Notes: generated by a model from the sequence alone, not told the origin. 64,000 nt of DNA from Phycisphaerae bacterium (GCA_016795035.1 JAEUIT010000086.1:124001-188000); one strand, 5' to 3'; counted from the stretch's first letter, positions 1-9,484 are shown. Made by a program: numbers and translations.

Positions 1-803
1 TCCTTCCGAGCGAACACCAGGGCTGCAAGCTCCGCAGCGAAGGCGACCCGGTGCTCTACCTGAAGGATCCGCCCGGCGTGACCCGCGCGGACCGCCGCGC
101 GATGCTGGACCTCGTCGGCGAACTCAACGAGCGCGAGATGGAGCGCTCGCTCGATCCCGAAGTGCGGGCGCGAATCGCGCAGGCCGAGATGGCGTACCGC
201 ATGCAGATGTCGGTGCCCGAGCTCGTCGACCTCTCCACCGAAGACGACGAGACGCTCGCGCTCTACGGATCCGAAGTGAAGAAGCCCGGCACGTTCGCGT
301 CGAACTGCCTGCTCGCGCGCCGGCTCGCCGAGCGCGGCGTGCGCTTCATCCAGCTCTACATGCGCGGCTGGGACGCCCACAACAACCTGCCCGACGAGAT
401 CCGCAAGCAGTGCGCCGCGGTCGATCAGCCGCAGGCGGCGCTCATCAAGGACCTGAAACGTCGAGGCATGCTCGACGACACGCTCATCATCTGGGCCGGC
501 GAGTTTGGCCGCACCGTCTACAGCCAAGGCACGCTGTCCGAGACAAACTACGGACGCGACCACCATCCGCGCTGCTATTCGATCTGGCTCTGCGGCGGCG
601 GCATCAAGCCCGGCGTGTCGATCGGCAAGACCGACGAGTACTCGTACAACATCGTCGAGAACCCCGTCGACGTGCATGACCTGCACGCGACGCTTCTGCA
701 CGTGCTTGGCCTGCAACACGAACAGCTCACCTATCGCCACGAAGGCCGCGACTTCCGCCTCACCGACGTCTTCGGCAAGGTTCGACCGGAGATGCTGGCG
801 TGA
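1..803 (+). CDS. DUF1501 family protein, 5' end outside window
   Basis: The reading frame is open from base 3, so the gene starts before the window; about 267 C-terminal residues are visible. The opening residues LPSEHQG and the following GDPVLYL and PPG match the C-terminal half of planctomycete DUF1501 proteins, which belong to the sulfatase/alkaline phosphatase superfamily. Other family hallmarks seen are YMRGWDAHNNL, a GEFGRT motif and the RDHHP stretch before the CGGGIKPG segment. These proteins are normally exported and encoded beside planctomycete cytochrome c proteins, as here: the stop codon overlaps the start of the next gene by four bases (GTGA), which indicates translational coupling. 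The substrate is unknown. Confidence 0.9.
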   Translation, partial: LPSEHQGCKLRSEGDPVLYLKDPPGVTRADRRAMLDLVGELNEREMERSLDPEVRARIAQAEMAYRMQMSVPELVDLSTEDDETLALYGSEVKKPGTFASNCLLARRLAERGVRFIQLYMRGWDAHNNLPDEIRKQCAAVDQPQAALIKDLKRRGMLDDTLIIWAGEFGRTVYSQGTLSETNYGRDHHPRCYSIWLCGGGIKPGVSIGKTDEYSYNIVENPVDVHDLHATLLHVLGLQHEQLTYRHEGRDFRLTDVFGKVRPEMLA

Positions 804-2356
804 TCGATCCGCAGGTGCCGACGACGGCCGACGCCGCATGGCAGTTTCTCGGGCGCCTGCACCCGATGGTGCTGCATCTTCCGATCGGGCTGCTCGCGGG
901 GTTGGTGACGATCGAGCTCGTGGAGCTCTCGCGCGGCCGGCCGCTCGACCGTAGCGTGCGTGCGACCCTGAGCTGGCTGCTCGCCGGTTCGGCGGTGGTC
1001 TCGATGATCACCGGGCTCGTCCTCGCGAACGAAGGCGGCTACGGCGACGACGCGCTCGCGCGGCACCGGCTGCTCGGCATCGTCTTCGCGGTGATCGCCA
1101 CGTTGCTCGCATTCCTGCAGCGGCGACAGCGGCAGCGTGCGCTCTACGTTGCAGGCCTCGTCGCCTGCTGCGGGCTCGCGCTTCCCGTCGGGCACATCGG
1201 CGCCGGCATGACGCACGGCGAGGACTTTCTCACGGCGCCCTTTCGCACCGCCTCGCGCGAGGTCGCCGCTCCGACCGACGACGAGTTCACTCGCGTCGTG
1301 TTGCCGGTGTTCGACGCGAAGTGCGTGACGTGCCACGGGCCGTCGAAGCGAAAAGGCAAGCTTCGTCTCGATTCGGGCCAGGCGATTCTCGCGGGCGGAT
1401 CCGAAGGTCCGGCCGTCGTGCCTGGCGATCCGGCGCAGAGCCTCCTTCTGCAGCGGATCCGCCTGCCGCTCGACGACGACGAGCACATGCCGCCGTCCGA
1501 TCACCCGCAACTGACGCCGAAGGAGATCGAGGTCCTCGAGAGCTGGATCGCCTCGGGCGCGAAGTTCGGGGGCGCGGCTGCAACGCCGAGCGCCGTCGCC
1601 GCGGCCGACGAACCTCCGCCGCCGGCGCCGAAGCCGCTGGGCCCCTCCGCAGGCTCGATCCGCATCCTCCTCGACGCCCAGATCCACGCGGAGATCGTCG
1701 ATCCGGAGATGCAGCTTCTTTGGGTCGACGCCGGCGCGGCCCGCGACCTCGACGACACCGCGCTCGCGCATCTCCTCGAATCGGTGGCGCCGCACATCGT
1801 CACGTTGTCCGTGAGCGGAACGAAGGCGGCCGACGCCACGATCGCGGCGATCGCGAAGATGCCGAAGCTCGAGCGGCTCGATCTCTCGGGCACCGCCGTC
1901 ACCGGCATCGCCCTCGAGCGGCTGCGCGACGTTCCGTCGCTTGCAACGCTGAACATCACGCGGCTTCCGCTCAATGACGGCATCATCGACGCGCTCGCAT
2001 CGATGCCGTCGTTGGCCGTCGTGCACGCGTGGCGCTCGGGCCTCTCGGCCGAGGGCGCCCGCACGCTGAGCGAGCGTCGTCCGTCACTCATCATCGACCT
2101 CGGCGACGTCGCCGCGGCGGCGCCCGCCGAAACCGAGCCGCCGCCGGCCTTCTCGAGCGATGCGCCGCTTCCCGTCCCGTCCACCGGCCTCACGCTCGCC
2201 GACGCGCTCAAGCCGTCGAACACCGCGTGCCCGATCAGCGGCGCGCCGATCGACCCTCGCTTCGTGATCGTGCACGACGGCAAGGTGATCGGCTTCTGCT
2301 GCGAGAAGTGCGTGGCGCAGTTCTACGCGAAGCTCCTCGGCACCGCGCCGCAGTGA
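800..2356 (+). CDS. Membrane protein with cytochrome c domain, leucine-rich segment and cysteine-rich tail
   Basis: 518 residues from a GTG that overlaps the stop of the DUF1501 gene. Four hydrophobic segments lie at about residues 14-38, 55-80, 88-108 and 112-135, the last followed by HIGAGMTHGEDFL, as in the DUF2231-type membrane module of planctomycete cytochromes. A single heme-c motif CVTCH lies near residue 175 with the typical KRKGKLRLDS sequence after it (planctomycete cytochrome C domain). Residues about 320-430 look like leucine-rich repeats. The tail has CPISG and FCCEKC near residues 478-505, a YHS/TRASH-like metal-binding arrangement. It probably acts in electron transfer at the membrane with the DUF1501 partner. 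No specific substrate can be read from the sequence. Confidence 0.85.
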   Translation: MIDPQVPTTADAAWQFLGRLHPMVLHLPIGLLAGLVTIELVELSRGRPLDRSVRATLSWLLAGSAVVSMITGLVLANEGGYGDDALARHRLLGIVFAVIATLLAFLQRRQRQRALYVAGLVACCGLALPVGHIGAGMTHGEDFLTAPFRTASREVAAPTDDEFTRVVLPVFDAKCVTCHGPSKRKGKLRLDSGQAILAGGSEGPAVVPGDPAQSLLLQRIRLPLDDDEHMPPSDHPQLTPKEIEVLESWIASGAKFGGAAATPSAVAAADEPPPPAPKPLGPSAGSIRILLDAQIHAEIVDPEMQLLWVDAGAARDLDDTALAHLLESVAPHIVTLSVSGTKAADATIAAIAKMPKLERLDLSGTAVTGIALERLRDVPSLATLNITRLPLNDGIIDALASMPSLAVVHAWRSGLSAEGARTLSERRPSLIIDLGDVAAAAPAETEPPPAFSSDAPLPVPSTGLTLADALKPSNTACPISGAPIDPRFVIVHDGKVIGFCCEKCVAQFYAKLLGTAPQ

Positions 2357-2376
2357 CGACTCGCGAATCGCGCTCG

Positions 2377-3855
2377 TCAGAGGGCGTACGGTCCGAGCGC
2401 GGTCTTGAGCGGATCGAGGAACCGCTCGTAGTGCTTCCACCGTGCGAGCCCCTTCGTGTTGATCGGCTCGCGCACCTGTTGGCTACTCGCGGTCAACGTG
2501 GCACGCCCGCTCTCGTGGAAGCGGAGCGCGTCGTCGGTGTAGGGGAGCCCGACGAACTCGAAGATGCGCCGCGTCATGCCTTCCTGGTCCGCGACGAGCT
2601 CCTCGTACTTGAGGTCGAGGATCGGAAGGTCGAGCGTCGCCTTCCAGTGGGCCATCAGGCGCTCGTAGTCGACGTAGAAGCGGCCACAGTTGCGGAGGTC
2701 GTACGCGAAGCCGAGATTGCCGCCGAAGAGCTGGAAATAGCACGAGAGGCAGGAGTCCATCGCGTCGCGTCGGCAGTGAATGACCTTCGCGCCCGGCAAG
2801 AGCGTCTGCACGAGACCGAGATTCGCGAAGTTCACCGGCATCTTGTCGGTGATGCGCGTCGCGCCGCTTCCGGCGACGCGCGACATCGAGCCGAGGTACT
2901 CGCTTGAGAGCCGATTCACCGTGTCCTGCGAGCGCAGCGGCTCGACGTTCGTGACGATGGGAATGCCCATCGCGATCTTGTTCTCGACCGATGCGGCGGC
3001 GCGCAGCAGTTCGTTGCGCTCGCCGGCCGCGAACACGCCCGGCGAGGTCGAGAGGATCTGCTCGACGAGCGACGTGCCCGAGCGCGGCATGCCGACGATG
3101 AAGACCATCTTCGAGCCGTCGTACGCCGAGCGCGGAAGAGCTGCAACGTTGTCCTTCGACCACGCGGCGATGATGCCCGAGGTGAGGCGCGACCATTCGT
3201 CGGCGGACCACCGCTCCGCCTTCAGGGTGTTGCCGCGCTGATAGAGGGTGAACGCCTTCGAGTACTCGCCCACGGCGTCGTAGAGCCGTGCGAGGTCGAA
3301 CGAGTACTTGATCTTCGAGCTCGGGGACAGATCGGTGCGGGCGAGCACTTGCTCGAGATAGGGAATCGCCTGCTTCTCGCGCTTCAGCTTGGGGGCGATC
3401 GTCGCATACACGCCTGCAACGCTCGCGACGCTCGGCACGTGGTGCAACACGGAGTTGATGACGTCGTACGCTTCGCCCGTCCGCCCCGCCATGTGCAGGA
3501 TCTCGGCCTTCGAGGCCTTGTGGCCGGCGTTGTTCGGATCGCGCCGAATCGCCTCGTCGATCGAGAGGAGCGCCTCGTCGAACTTCCCTTCGCGCTTTGC
3601 GGCATAGGCCATGAGGAGGTGCGGCCGCGCGTCACGCGGCGCGAGCTGCATGGCATGCTCGAGCCGACGCCGCGCCGACTCCAGTCGCTCGACCGTCACT
3701 TCGCACGTCGAGAGCGCGATGAGGATGTCGAGGCTGGTGGGGTTCGCGTGAAGCGCCTGCTCGAAGAGCGGGATGGCCTCGGCCCAACGGCCCGCGCGCT
3801 GGAACTCGCTGGCGCGGGCCAACAACTGCTGAGACGACGTGTTGAATGCTGACAT
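2377..3855 (-). CDS. TPR-repeat sulfotransferase
   Basis: 492 residues from the ATG at 3855; an upstream in-frame extension looks like non-coding DNA, so this start was preferred. The first half (about 1-240) is made of tetratricopeptide repeats such as GRWAEAIPLFEQALHANP. The second half is a PAPS-dependent sulfotransferase: the 5'-phosphosulfate loop is VFIVGMPRSGTSLVEQIL near residue 255 and a 3'-phosphate-binding region follows at VIHCRRDAMDSCLSCYFQLF. This TPR plus sulfotransferase arrangement is a known bacterial family (sulfotransferase_3 type). The acceptor is unknown. It ends 20 bases from the convergent cytochrome gene, with no clear terminator between them. Confidence 0.88.
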   Translation of the reverse strand: MSAFNTSSQQLLARASEFQRAGRWAEAIPLFEQALHANPTSLDILIALSTCEVTVERLESARRRLEHAMQLAPRDARPHLLMAYAAKREGKFDEALLSIDEAIRRDPNNAGHKASKAEILHMAGRTGEAYDVINSVLHHVPSVASVAGVYATIAPKLKREKQAIPYLEQVLARTDLSPSSKIKYSFDLARLYDAVGEYSKAFTLYQRGNTLKAERWSADEWSRLTSGIIAAWSKDNVAALPRSAYDGSKMVFIVGMPRSGTSLVEQILSTSPGVFAAGERNELLRAAASVENKIAMGIPIVTNVEPLRSQDTVNRLSSEYLGSMSRVAGSGATRITDKMPVNFANLGLVQTLLPGAKVIHCRRDAMDSCLSCYFQLFGGNLGFAYDLRNCGRFYVDYERLMAHWKATLDLPILDLKYEELVADQEGMTRRIFEFVGLPYTDDALRFHESGRATLTASSQQVREPINTKGLARWKHYERFLDPLKTALGPYAL

Positions 3856-3902
3856 GGCGGTGGTGCAAAAGGCTGCGCAGCGTACTGTGCCGCCGCCCGC
3901 CT

Positions 3903-5162
3903 TCATCGGCTGCCGTCGACCGGCGCTTGCAGCAAGTCGGGAATCACCACATAGCCGCAGCGCGGACACTTCCCGGACGCGATGCGCCGGCGGCGACGGC
4001 TGAGGACGTGCATCAGGACGAGGACGACGCCTCGCACCACGAGAAGCGCCGCGACGGATGCGGCGATGGCGCCGGTCGTGATCTCGAGACGCCAGCCCTG
4101 ATCGCCGTCGCCGGACCATTGGACGGCGATCGACTCGGCGTTCATCGGGGCGTGCGCTCGTGCCAGCGACGCGGCGGGGATCGACCGTGGCACGCCTACC
4201 ACGGCCGTGACGTTGCCCAACATCAGCGATCCCCACGCGGCGAAGTGCTGAGCTCCGGAGACGTTGACAGGTTGCACGCGCACGGCGAGCCGCGCGGTGT
4301 TCGGCGCCTCGGCGAAGCCCGACATTCGCACGATCGCGGCCGCGAGCTCCCGCGAACCGATCAAAGTGGGCGAATCGTCGCGGAACGCTTCGATCGGAAG
4401 TGCAAGATCGGGGACCGGCTCGGCACGGTAATACGTCGGCGTCGGTGCAACGTCAGGGCCGAGGAGAACCTCGACCCGTTCCGTTTCAAGGAGCGCAGAC
4501 GTCCCCAGCGCCGCGAGGACCACGATCGTGGACGCGACAATCATGCGTCGGCGCCGAGGGGTCGTCGACCGATGCAAGACGGAGGCTGCAACGACGGTCG
4601 CGATGATCCCAAGCGACGCCAGGAGAACGACGCCGTTCAGCGCCAAGGTCGATCTCCGTGTGAGGATCGCACCGGGCGCGGCGCGATTGCCGAGCGCGTC
4701 GTAGACGCTCGGCCATGTCGACATCGTGGACGTGGCCCAAATCGCGGCGGGCCAGCCGCGCACCCGAACATTCGAGCGATGGCAGGGCTCGGCCGTAAAC
4801 GCGAACGTCACCATCTCCCCGTCGACGCGGAAGATCGACCGATCGGGGTCGATCGCGTCTCGGACATTCGTGCGAAACGCCTCCGCCGCTTCCAAAGACG
4901 CGGTGCCCGCCGCGATCGCCGCCACGTCCGCGGGTGCATACCCGGGAACGACGGCCCGATGTCGAGCCGTTCCGCTCACCACCGCCAGCGGGATTTCCCG
5001 AACCCTGACGATGAGGAGCGACATCACCGTCACGACAGCCAAGGCGATGACCGTCGCCAGAAGTCCGGAGCGTCGTCGCGCCGACCGTCCGAAGTCGGTC
5101 GTCGTGCCGCACTCAGCGCAGCGTCGCACTCGGTTCGTCGAGATGGGCGGCGTCTTGGGCAT
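3903..5162 (-). CDS. Zinc-ribbon membrane protein of unknown function
   Basis: 419 residues, starting at the ATG at 5162 so that it does not run into the divergent acetyl-CoA synthetase gene. CAEC near the N-terminus (after RVRR) and CPRC near the C-terminus each supply a cysteine pair and together could form or mimic zinc ribbons facing the cytoplasm. Hydrophobic segments are seen at about residues 30-50, 155-180, 190-210 and 365-390, with a large probably extracytoplasmic part between. Small membrane proteins with a CPxCG zinc ribbon are frequent in Planctomycetota, and a second one lies at 40015-40590. I do not recognise a family with a known job. Only about 56 bases separate its start from acsA, so their promoters must overlap. 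Confidence 0.65.
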   Translation of the reverse strand: MPKTPPISTNRVRRCAECGTTTDFGRSARRRSGLLATVIALAVVTVMSLLIVRVREIPLAVVSGTARHRAVVPGYAPADVAAIAAGTASLEAAEAFRTNVRDAIDPDRSIFRVDGEMVTFAFTAEPCHRSNVRVRGWPAAIWATSTMSTWPSVYDALGNRAAPGAILTRRSTLALNGVVLLASLGIIATVVAASVLHRSTTPRRRRMIVASTIVVLAALGTSALLETERVEVLLGPDVAPTPTYYRAEPVPDLALPIEAFRDDSPTLIGSRELAAAIVRMSGFAEAPNTARLAVRVQPVNVSGAQHFAAWGSLMLGNVTAVVGVPRSIPAASLARAHAPMNAESIAVQWSGDGDQGWRLEITTGAIAASVAALLVVRGVVLVLMHVLSRRRRRIASGKCPRCGYVVIPDLLQAPVDGSR

Positions 5163-5218
5163 GCAGAACTCGCGAGCGGCGATCCGGCCCACGATACTCT
5201 GCACCTCGGACTTTCCCC

Positions 5219-7207
5219 ATGACTTCCGCCAACATCGAATCACTGCTTCACGAGAATCGCCTCTTCGAGCCGGCTGCAACGCTGAGTAAGGCTCTCGGCG
5301 GCGCGTACGTCAAGAATGCCGCGGACTATCGACGGCGCTACCAGCGGTCGATCGAGGATCCCGAGACGTTCTGGGCGGAGATCGCCAAGGGGTTCGACTG
5401 GTTCCGGCCGTGGACCAAGGTGCTCGACTGGAAGGTCCCCGACGCGCAGTGGTTCGTCGGCGGCAAGACGAACGTCTGCCACAACTGCGTCGACCGGCAA
5501 GTGCTGCAAGGCCACGGGCACGAGGTCGCGATCATTTGGGAGGGCGAGCCGAGCGGCGCGAACGGCCCGGAGATTCGGCACCTCAGCTACCGCGACCTGC
5601 AACGCGAAACGTCGAAGCTCGCGAACGCGCTCAAGGCGCTCGGCGTCAGGAAAGGCGACGTCGTCACGATCTACATGGGCATGGTGCCGGAACTCGCGAT
5701 CGCGATGCTCGCCTGCGCCCGCATCGGCGCGGCGCACTCGGTGATCTTCGGCGGATTCGCGGCCGCGGCGATCGTCGATCGCGTGCAGGACGCACAGTCG
5801 AAGGTGATCCTCACCTGCGACGGCGCGTGGCGGCGCGGACAGGTCGTGCCGCTCAAGGACAACGTCGACGCCGCGTGCGAGACGCTCGCCGCCAACCATG
5901 CGGCGGTCGAGCACGTCGTCGTGCTTCGGCGCGTCGGCAACGCGGTGAAGTGGCACCCGCGCGACCACTGGTGGCACGACCTCACGCTCACCGCGAGCGA
6001 CGCCTGCCCGCCCGAGTGGTGCGACGCGGAAGACCTGCTCTTCCTCCTCTACACCTCGGGATCGACGGGGAAGCCGAAAGGCATTCGCCACACGACGGGC
6101 GGCTACATGGTCTACACGGCCGCGACCGCGAAGGAAGTCTTCAACCTCGTGCCCGGCGCGCACCAGGTCTACTGGTGCACGGCCGACTGCGGCTGGGTCA
6201 CGGGCCACTCGTACATCGTGTACGGCATCCTGCCGAATCGCGTGCCGACCCTGATGTACGAAGGCGCGCCGAACGCGCCGAAGGAAGATCGCTTCTGGGA
6301 GATCGTCGCGCGCCATCGCGTCACGCACTTCTACACCGCGCCGACGGCGATTCGCGCCTTCATGAAGTGGGGCGACGAACATCCGAAGCGTCACGATCTC
6401 TCGTCGCTCAAGGTGCTCGGCTCGGTCGGCGAACCGATCAATCCCGAAGCGTGGATCTGGTACCACGACACGATCGGCGGCGGCCGCTGCCCGATCGTGG
6501 ACACGTGGTGGCAGACCGAAACCGGCGGCCACATGATCACGCCGTTGCCGTGCGCGACGCCGCTCGTGCCCGGCTCCTGCACGCATCCCTTCTTCGGCAT
6601 CGACGCCGCGATCGTCAACGAGAACGGCGAGGAGCAGCCGGCGAACGCGGGCGGTCTGTTGGTCATCCGAAAGCCCTGGCCCGCGATGCTGCGCGGCATC
6701 CACGGCGATCGTCAGCGCTACATCGACACGTACTGGTCGCGCGTGCCCGGCATGTACCTCGCGGGCGACGGCGCGCGGCGCGACGAGCGCGGCTACTTCT
6801 GGATCATGGGCCGCATCGACGACGTGATCAACGTTTCAGGTCACCGGCTTGGCACGATGGAAGTCGAGTCCGCGCTCGTCGCGCACGACGCCGTCGTCGA
6901 GGCTGCGGTCGTCGGCATGCCGCACGAGATCAAGGGCACCGGCGTCGCCGCGTTCGTCACGCTCGGCCCCGGGCACGAGGCGAGCGACGCGCTTCGGAAG
7001 TCGCTCATGGAGCACGTGACGAAGGAGATCGGCGCGATCGCGCGGCCCGACATGATCCGCTTCACGCAAGCGCTGCCGAAGACGCGCTCCGGCAAGATCA
7101 TGCGACGACTCCTTCGCGACATCGCCGCCGGAAAGGAGTCGCGGCAAGACACGACGACGCTCGAGGACTACACCGTCCTCGCGAAGCTTCGGGAGTCGGA
7201 CGAATGA
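5219..7207 (+). CDS. acsA: Acetyl-CoA synthetase (AMP-forming)
   Basis: 662 residues, the usual length for the enzyme that converts acetate, ATP and CoA to acetyl-CoA through acetyl-AMP. The ATP-binding loop YTSGSTGKPKGI lies near residue 280, YWCTADCGWVTGHSY follows, and the adenylate motif DTWWQTETGGH is near residue 428. The C-terminal swivelling domain carries TRSGKIMRR with the catalytic lysine near residue 626; in homologues this lysine is inactivated by acetylation. The start ATG at 5219 gives the normal N-terminus, with the WFVGGKTNVCHNCVDR segment expected of the family. The stop overlaps the start of the mntR-like gene (ATGA), an unusual pairing of carbon metabolism with a metal regulator. 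Confidence 0.96.
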   Translation: MTSANIESLLHENRLFEPAATLSKALGGAYVKNAADYRRRYQRSIEDPETFWAEIAKGFDWFRPWTKVLDWKVPDAQWFVGGKTNVCHNCVDRQVLQGHGHEVAIIWEGEPSGANGPEIRHLSYRDLQRETSKLANALKALGVRKGDVVTIYMGMVPELAIAMLACARIGAAHSVIFGGFAAAAIVDRVQDAQSKVILTCDGAWRRGQVVPLKDNVDAACETLAANHAAVEHVVVLRRVGNAVKWHPRDHWWHDLTLTASDACPPEWCDAEDLLFLLYTSGSTGKPKGIRHTTGGYMVYTAATAKEVFNLVPGAHQVYWCTADCGWVTGHSYIVYGILPNRVPTLMYEGAPNAPKEDRFWEIVARHRVTHFYTAPTAIRAFMKWGDEHPKRHDLSSLKVLGSVGEPINPEAWIWYHDTIGGGRCPIVDTWWQTETGGHMITPLPCATPLVPGSCTHPFFGIDAAIVNENGEEQPANAGGLLVIRKPWPAMLRGIHGDRQRYIDTYWSRVPGMYLAGDGARRDERGYFWIMGRIDDVINVSGHRLGTMEVESALVAHDAVVEAAVVGMPHEIKGTGVAAFVTLGPGHEASDALRKSLMEHVTKEIGAIARPDMIRFTQALPKTRSGKIMRRLLRDIAAGKESRQDTTTLEDYTVLAKLRESDE

Positions 7208-7638
7208 CGAAGGCGCGGAAGTCGAAGCCGCCGGCGTCGAGCGCGAACGAACACTCGACGGTGCGCGGCAAGCACAAGACGGAGGCTGCCGAGGACTACT
7301 GCGAGGCGATCGCCGACCTGATCGACGAGACCGGCGAGGCGCGCGTGGTCGGCCTGACGAAGCGCTTCGGCCTGAGCCACGTCACCGTGAGCCGCGTCGT
7401 CGCGCGCCTGCAACGTGAAGGTCTCGTGCGCACCGCGCCCTACCAGCCGATCGAGCTCACGCCGCGCGGCCGCCGCACCGCGGAAGACAGCCGCGCCCGG
7501 CATCGGGCCGTCCTCGACTTCCTCCTCGCGCTCGGGATCGACGAGCGCACCGCCCGCCTCGACGCCGAAGGCATCGAGCATCACGTGAGCCCGGCAACGC
7601 TGAAGGCGTTTGCGCGATTCGTGGCGCGGGAGCGGTGA
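7204..7638 (+). CDS. mntR: Manganese-responsive DtxR-family repressor (MntR type)
   Basis: 144 residues, close to the size of Enterobacterial MntR. After a basic leader, residues about 20-75 form the winged helix-turn-helix with GLSHVTVSRVVARL as the recognition helix and TPRG in the wing. The metal-binding and dimerisation region follows, with ARHRAVLDFLLALG and the EGIEHHV sequence that supplies metal ligands. It lacks the SH3-like third domain of DtxR. The gene overlaps acsA by four bases, so it is probably co-transcribed with it. Likely targets are the two TAGC-N4-GCTA operators before the metal importer at 12472-12499, about 5 kb away. The link to that promoter is inferred from operator sequence. 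Confidence 0.85.
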   Translation: MTKARKSKPPASSANEHSTVRGKHKTEAAEDYCEAIADLIDETGEARVVGLTKRFGLSHVTVSRVVARLQREGLVRTAPYQPIELTPRGRRTAEDSRARHRAVLDFLLALGIDERTARLDAEGIEHHVSPATLKAFARFVARER

Positions 7639-7641
7639 GGA

Positions 7642-7742
7642 GGAGGAGTCAGGATTCAGGAGCCAGGAGTCAGTGGGAAGCGTTGGCGCTCAGCGCGTCG
7701 CGAACGCTCTTCGCTGACTCCTGACTCCTCAATCCTGACTCC
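7642..7742. terminator. Long imperfect hairpin between convergent genes
   Basis: Arm 7645-7673 (repeats of the words GGAGTCAGG and CAGGAGTCAG) pairs with arm 7714-7742 with about two mismatches in 29 positions and a loop of about 40 bases. It lies between the stop of mntR and the stop of the convergent ABC permease gene, so a bidirectional terminator is the simplest reading. Two similar hairpins built from other short repeated words lie at 33762-33850 and 56976-57083. Confidence 0.5.
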
Positions 7743-7760
7743 CGCGGCCACCGGCCGCGC

Positions 7761-8570
7761 TCACCCTTCGCCCAACACGCGGCGACGCAAGATCTTCAGG
7801 TCGATCGGGATCAGGATCGCAATGAGCGCCACGCAAAGCAGCGGCGCCCACACGAGGTGCAGCGTCGGCGTGCCGTCGAGGAGAAGGACACGGAGCCCCT
7901 CCGCGAGGTGATGCAGCGGATTCACCGCCGCGATCGCCTGCAACGCGGTCACGTCGGGCAACGGGAAGTACGTGCTCGAGGCGAACGCGATCGGCATGAT
8001 CACGAGGAAGAACGGCAGGCTCATGTGGTCGATGCTCGGCAGGATCGACGTGAAGTAGAGCCCGATCGCCGAGAACGCGAGCGCGCAGAGGAAAAGCAGC
8101 GGCACGGTCAATGGCAGCCAGAGCCAGTGCATCGAGAGCATGCCTGCAACGCCGAAACCGATGAGGACGATCCCGACGATCACCGCGTACGTCGTCGCGA
8201 GCGTCGCCGCCCAGAACGCTTCGCCCCAGACGACGTGCTCCATGCGCACCTGCGTCGTCAGCTGCCCTTCCCACGAGCGCTGGAAGTGCATGCGCATGAA
8301 GGCGCCGAAGAGCGACTGGAAGAAGCTCGACATGAACGTCGTGTAGGCGAGGATGCCCGGCGCGAGGTACTGGAGATACTCGAGGTTCGTGCCGCGCCAC
8401 TCGACCGAGGTGATCTGCTTGCCGAGGCCGACGCCGAAGGCGAGCAGCATGATGAGCGGCTCGCACACGGGGGGCATCGTCACGATGTGCCAATTGCGGA
8501 GGGCGACGCGCACGTGGCGCGAGAGGACGGCGCGGCTCTGCCACGCGAACGCGGCGGCGAAGGTACTCAT
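7761..8570 (-). CDS. ABC-2 type transporter permease
   Basis: 269 residues from the ATG at 8570, which overlaps the stop of the upstream ATPase gene by four bases. About six hydrophobic segments are visible, with the ABC-2 features LAPGILAYTTFMSSFFQSLFGAF in the middle and a second signature near AIAAVNPLHHLAEGLR, which is typical of NodJ/DrrB-type export permeases. It forms an exporter with the adjacent ATPase. NodJ-like systems export oligosaccharides and DrrB-like systems export drugs; nothing in the context decides between them. Confidence 0.9.
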   Translation of the reverse strand: MSTFAAAFAWQSRAVLSRHVRVALRNWHIVTMPPVCEPLIMLLAFGVGLGKQITSVEWRGTNLEYLQYLAPGILAYTTFMSSFFQSLFGAFMRMHFQRSWEGQLTTQVRMEHVVWGEAFWAATLATTYAVIVGIVLIGFGVAGMLSMHWLWLPLTVPLLFLCALAFSAIGLYFTSILPSIDHMSLPFFLVIMPIAFASSTYFPLPDVTALQAIAAVNPLHHLAEGLRVLLLDGTPTLHLVWAPLLCVALIAILIPIDLKILRRRVLGEG

Positions 8571-9484
8571 GGGCGCGACTCCTCCGCGAGCGCGAGGAAG
8601 AGGTCGTCGAGGGTCGGCGGTCGCACTTCGTAGCGCACCGCCGGAAACGCGGAGACGAACGCGGCGAGCCCTTGCGCGTCGAGCGGGACGTGCCAACTCT
8701 CGAGCACTTGTGCCGGGCGCGTGCCCCGGGCACGAAGCCAGTCCAGGACGCTCGCGACCGACGAATCGGCCGCTTCGAGCAGCACCACGTGTTCGCCGAC
8801 GACGTCGCCGAGCACTTCGGTCGCGACGCCGCGGGCGCGGACACGTCCGGCCTGCAGGATCTGAAGCCGATTCGAGAGTCGCGCCGCTTCGTCCATGTAG
8901 TGCGTCGTGAGGACGATCGCGAGACCGTCGTCACGCAGCGTATTCACGAGCTCCCACACCGCGACGCGCGCCTGCGGGTCGAGGCCCGTCGTCGGCTCGT
9001 CGAGGAAGAGGACGCGCGGCTCGTGCACGACCGCACGCGCGATCATCAGGCGTCGCCGATAGCCGCCGCTCAGAGTGTCGGGCTTCTGGTCGGCGAACGG
9101 CTCGAGGCCGAATCGCGAGAGAAGCGAATTGACTCGTCGTTGCAGGTCGCCGATGCGCGGCCGGTAGTAGCGCGCGGTCTGGAGCAGGTTGCCGCGCACG
9201 GTGAAGTCGCTGTCGAACGTGTCGTCCTGGGTGCAGACGCCAAGGACGCGTCGCGCCCGGTCGCCGTCGGTCGCGAGGTCGTGCTCGGCGATGCGGACAT
9301 TGCCCTCGTCGGGCCGCAGGTAGCCGTAGCACATGCGAAGCGTGGTGGTCTTGCCTGCCCCGTTCGGGCCGAGCAGGCCGAGCACTTCGCCCGCTTCGCA
9401 ATGGAGATCGATGCCATCGACGACGAGCTTGCCGCCGAGGCGCTTCTTCAATCCGACGGCTTCTAACAACACGGCGCTCGGCAT
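8567..9484 (-). CDS. ABC transporter ATP-binding protein (NodI/DrrA type)
   Basis: 305 residues from the ATG at 9484. Walker A is GPNGAGKTTT near residue 40, the signature is LSGGYRRRLMIARAVVHEP near residue 140 and Walker B is VLFLDEPTTGLDP near residue 160, followed by the switch histidine in TTHYMDEA. The C-terminal extension of about 80 residues, ending in PPTLDDLFLALAEE, is characteristic of ATPases of ABC-2 exporters. Together with the permease it would power export across the inner membrane. It is transcribed away from the efflux pair at 9515, with a 30-base divergent promoter region. Confidence 0.93.
   Translation of the reverse strand: MPSAVLLEAVGLKKRLGGKLVVDGIDLHCEAGEVLGLLGPNGAGKTTTLRMCYGYLRPDEGNVRIAEHDLATDGDRARRVLGVCTQDDTFDSDFTVRGNLLQTARYYRPRIGDLQRRVNSLLSRFGLEPFADQKPDTLSGGYRRRLMIARAVVHEPRVLFLDEPTTGLDPQARVAVWELVNTLRDDGLAIVLTTHYMDEAARLSNRLQILQAGRVRARGVATEVLGDVVGEHVVLLEAADSSVASVLDWLRARGTRPAQVLESWHVPLDAQGLAAFVSAFPAVRYEVRPPTLDDLFLALAEESRP

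Noticed and set aside
731..2026. Long reverse-strand open frame across the cytochrome gene
   Set aside because: It is the complement of a well-supported coding gene in GC-rich DNA and has a skewed, arginine-rich composition with no domain.
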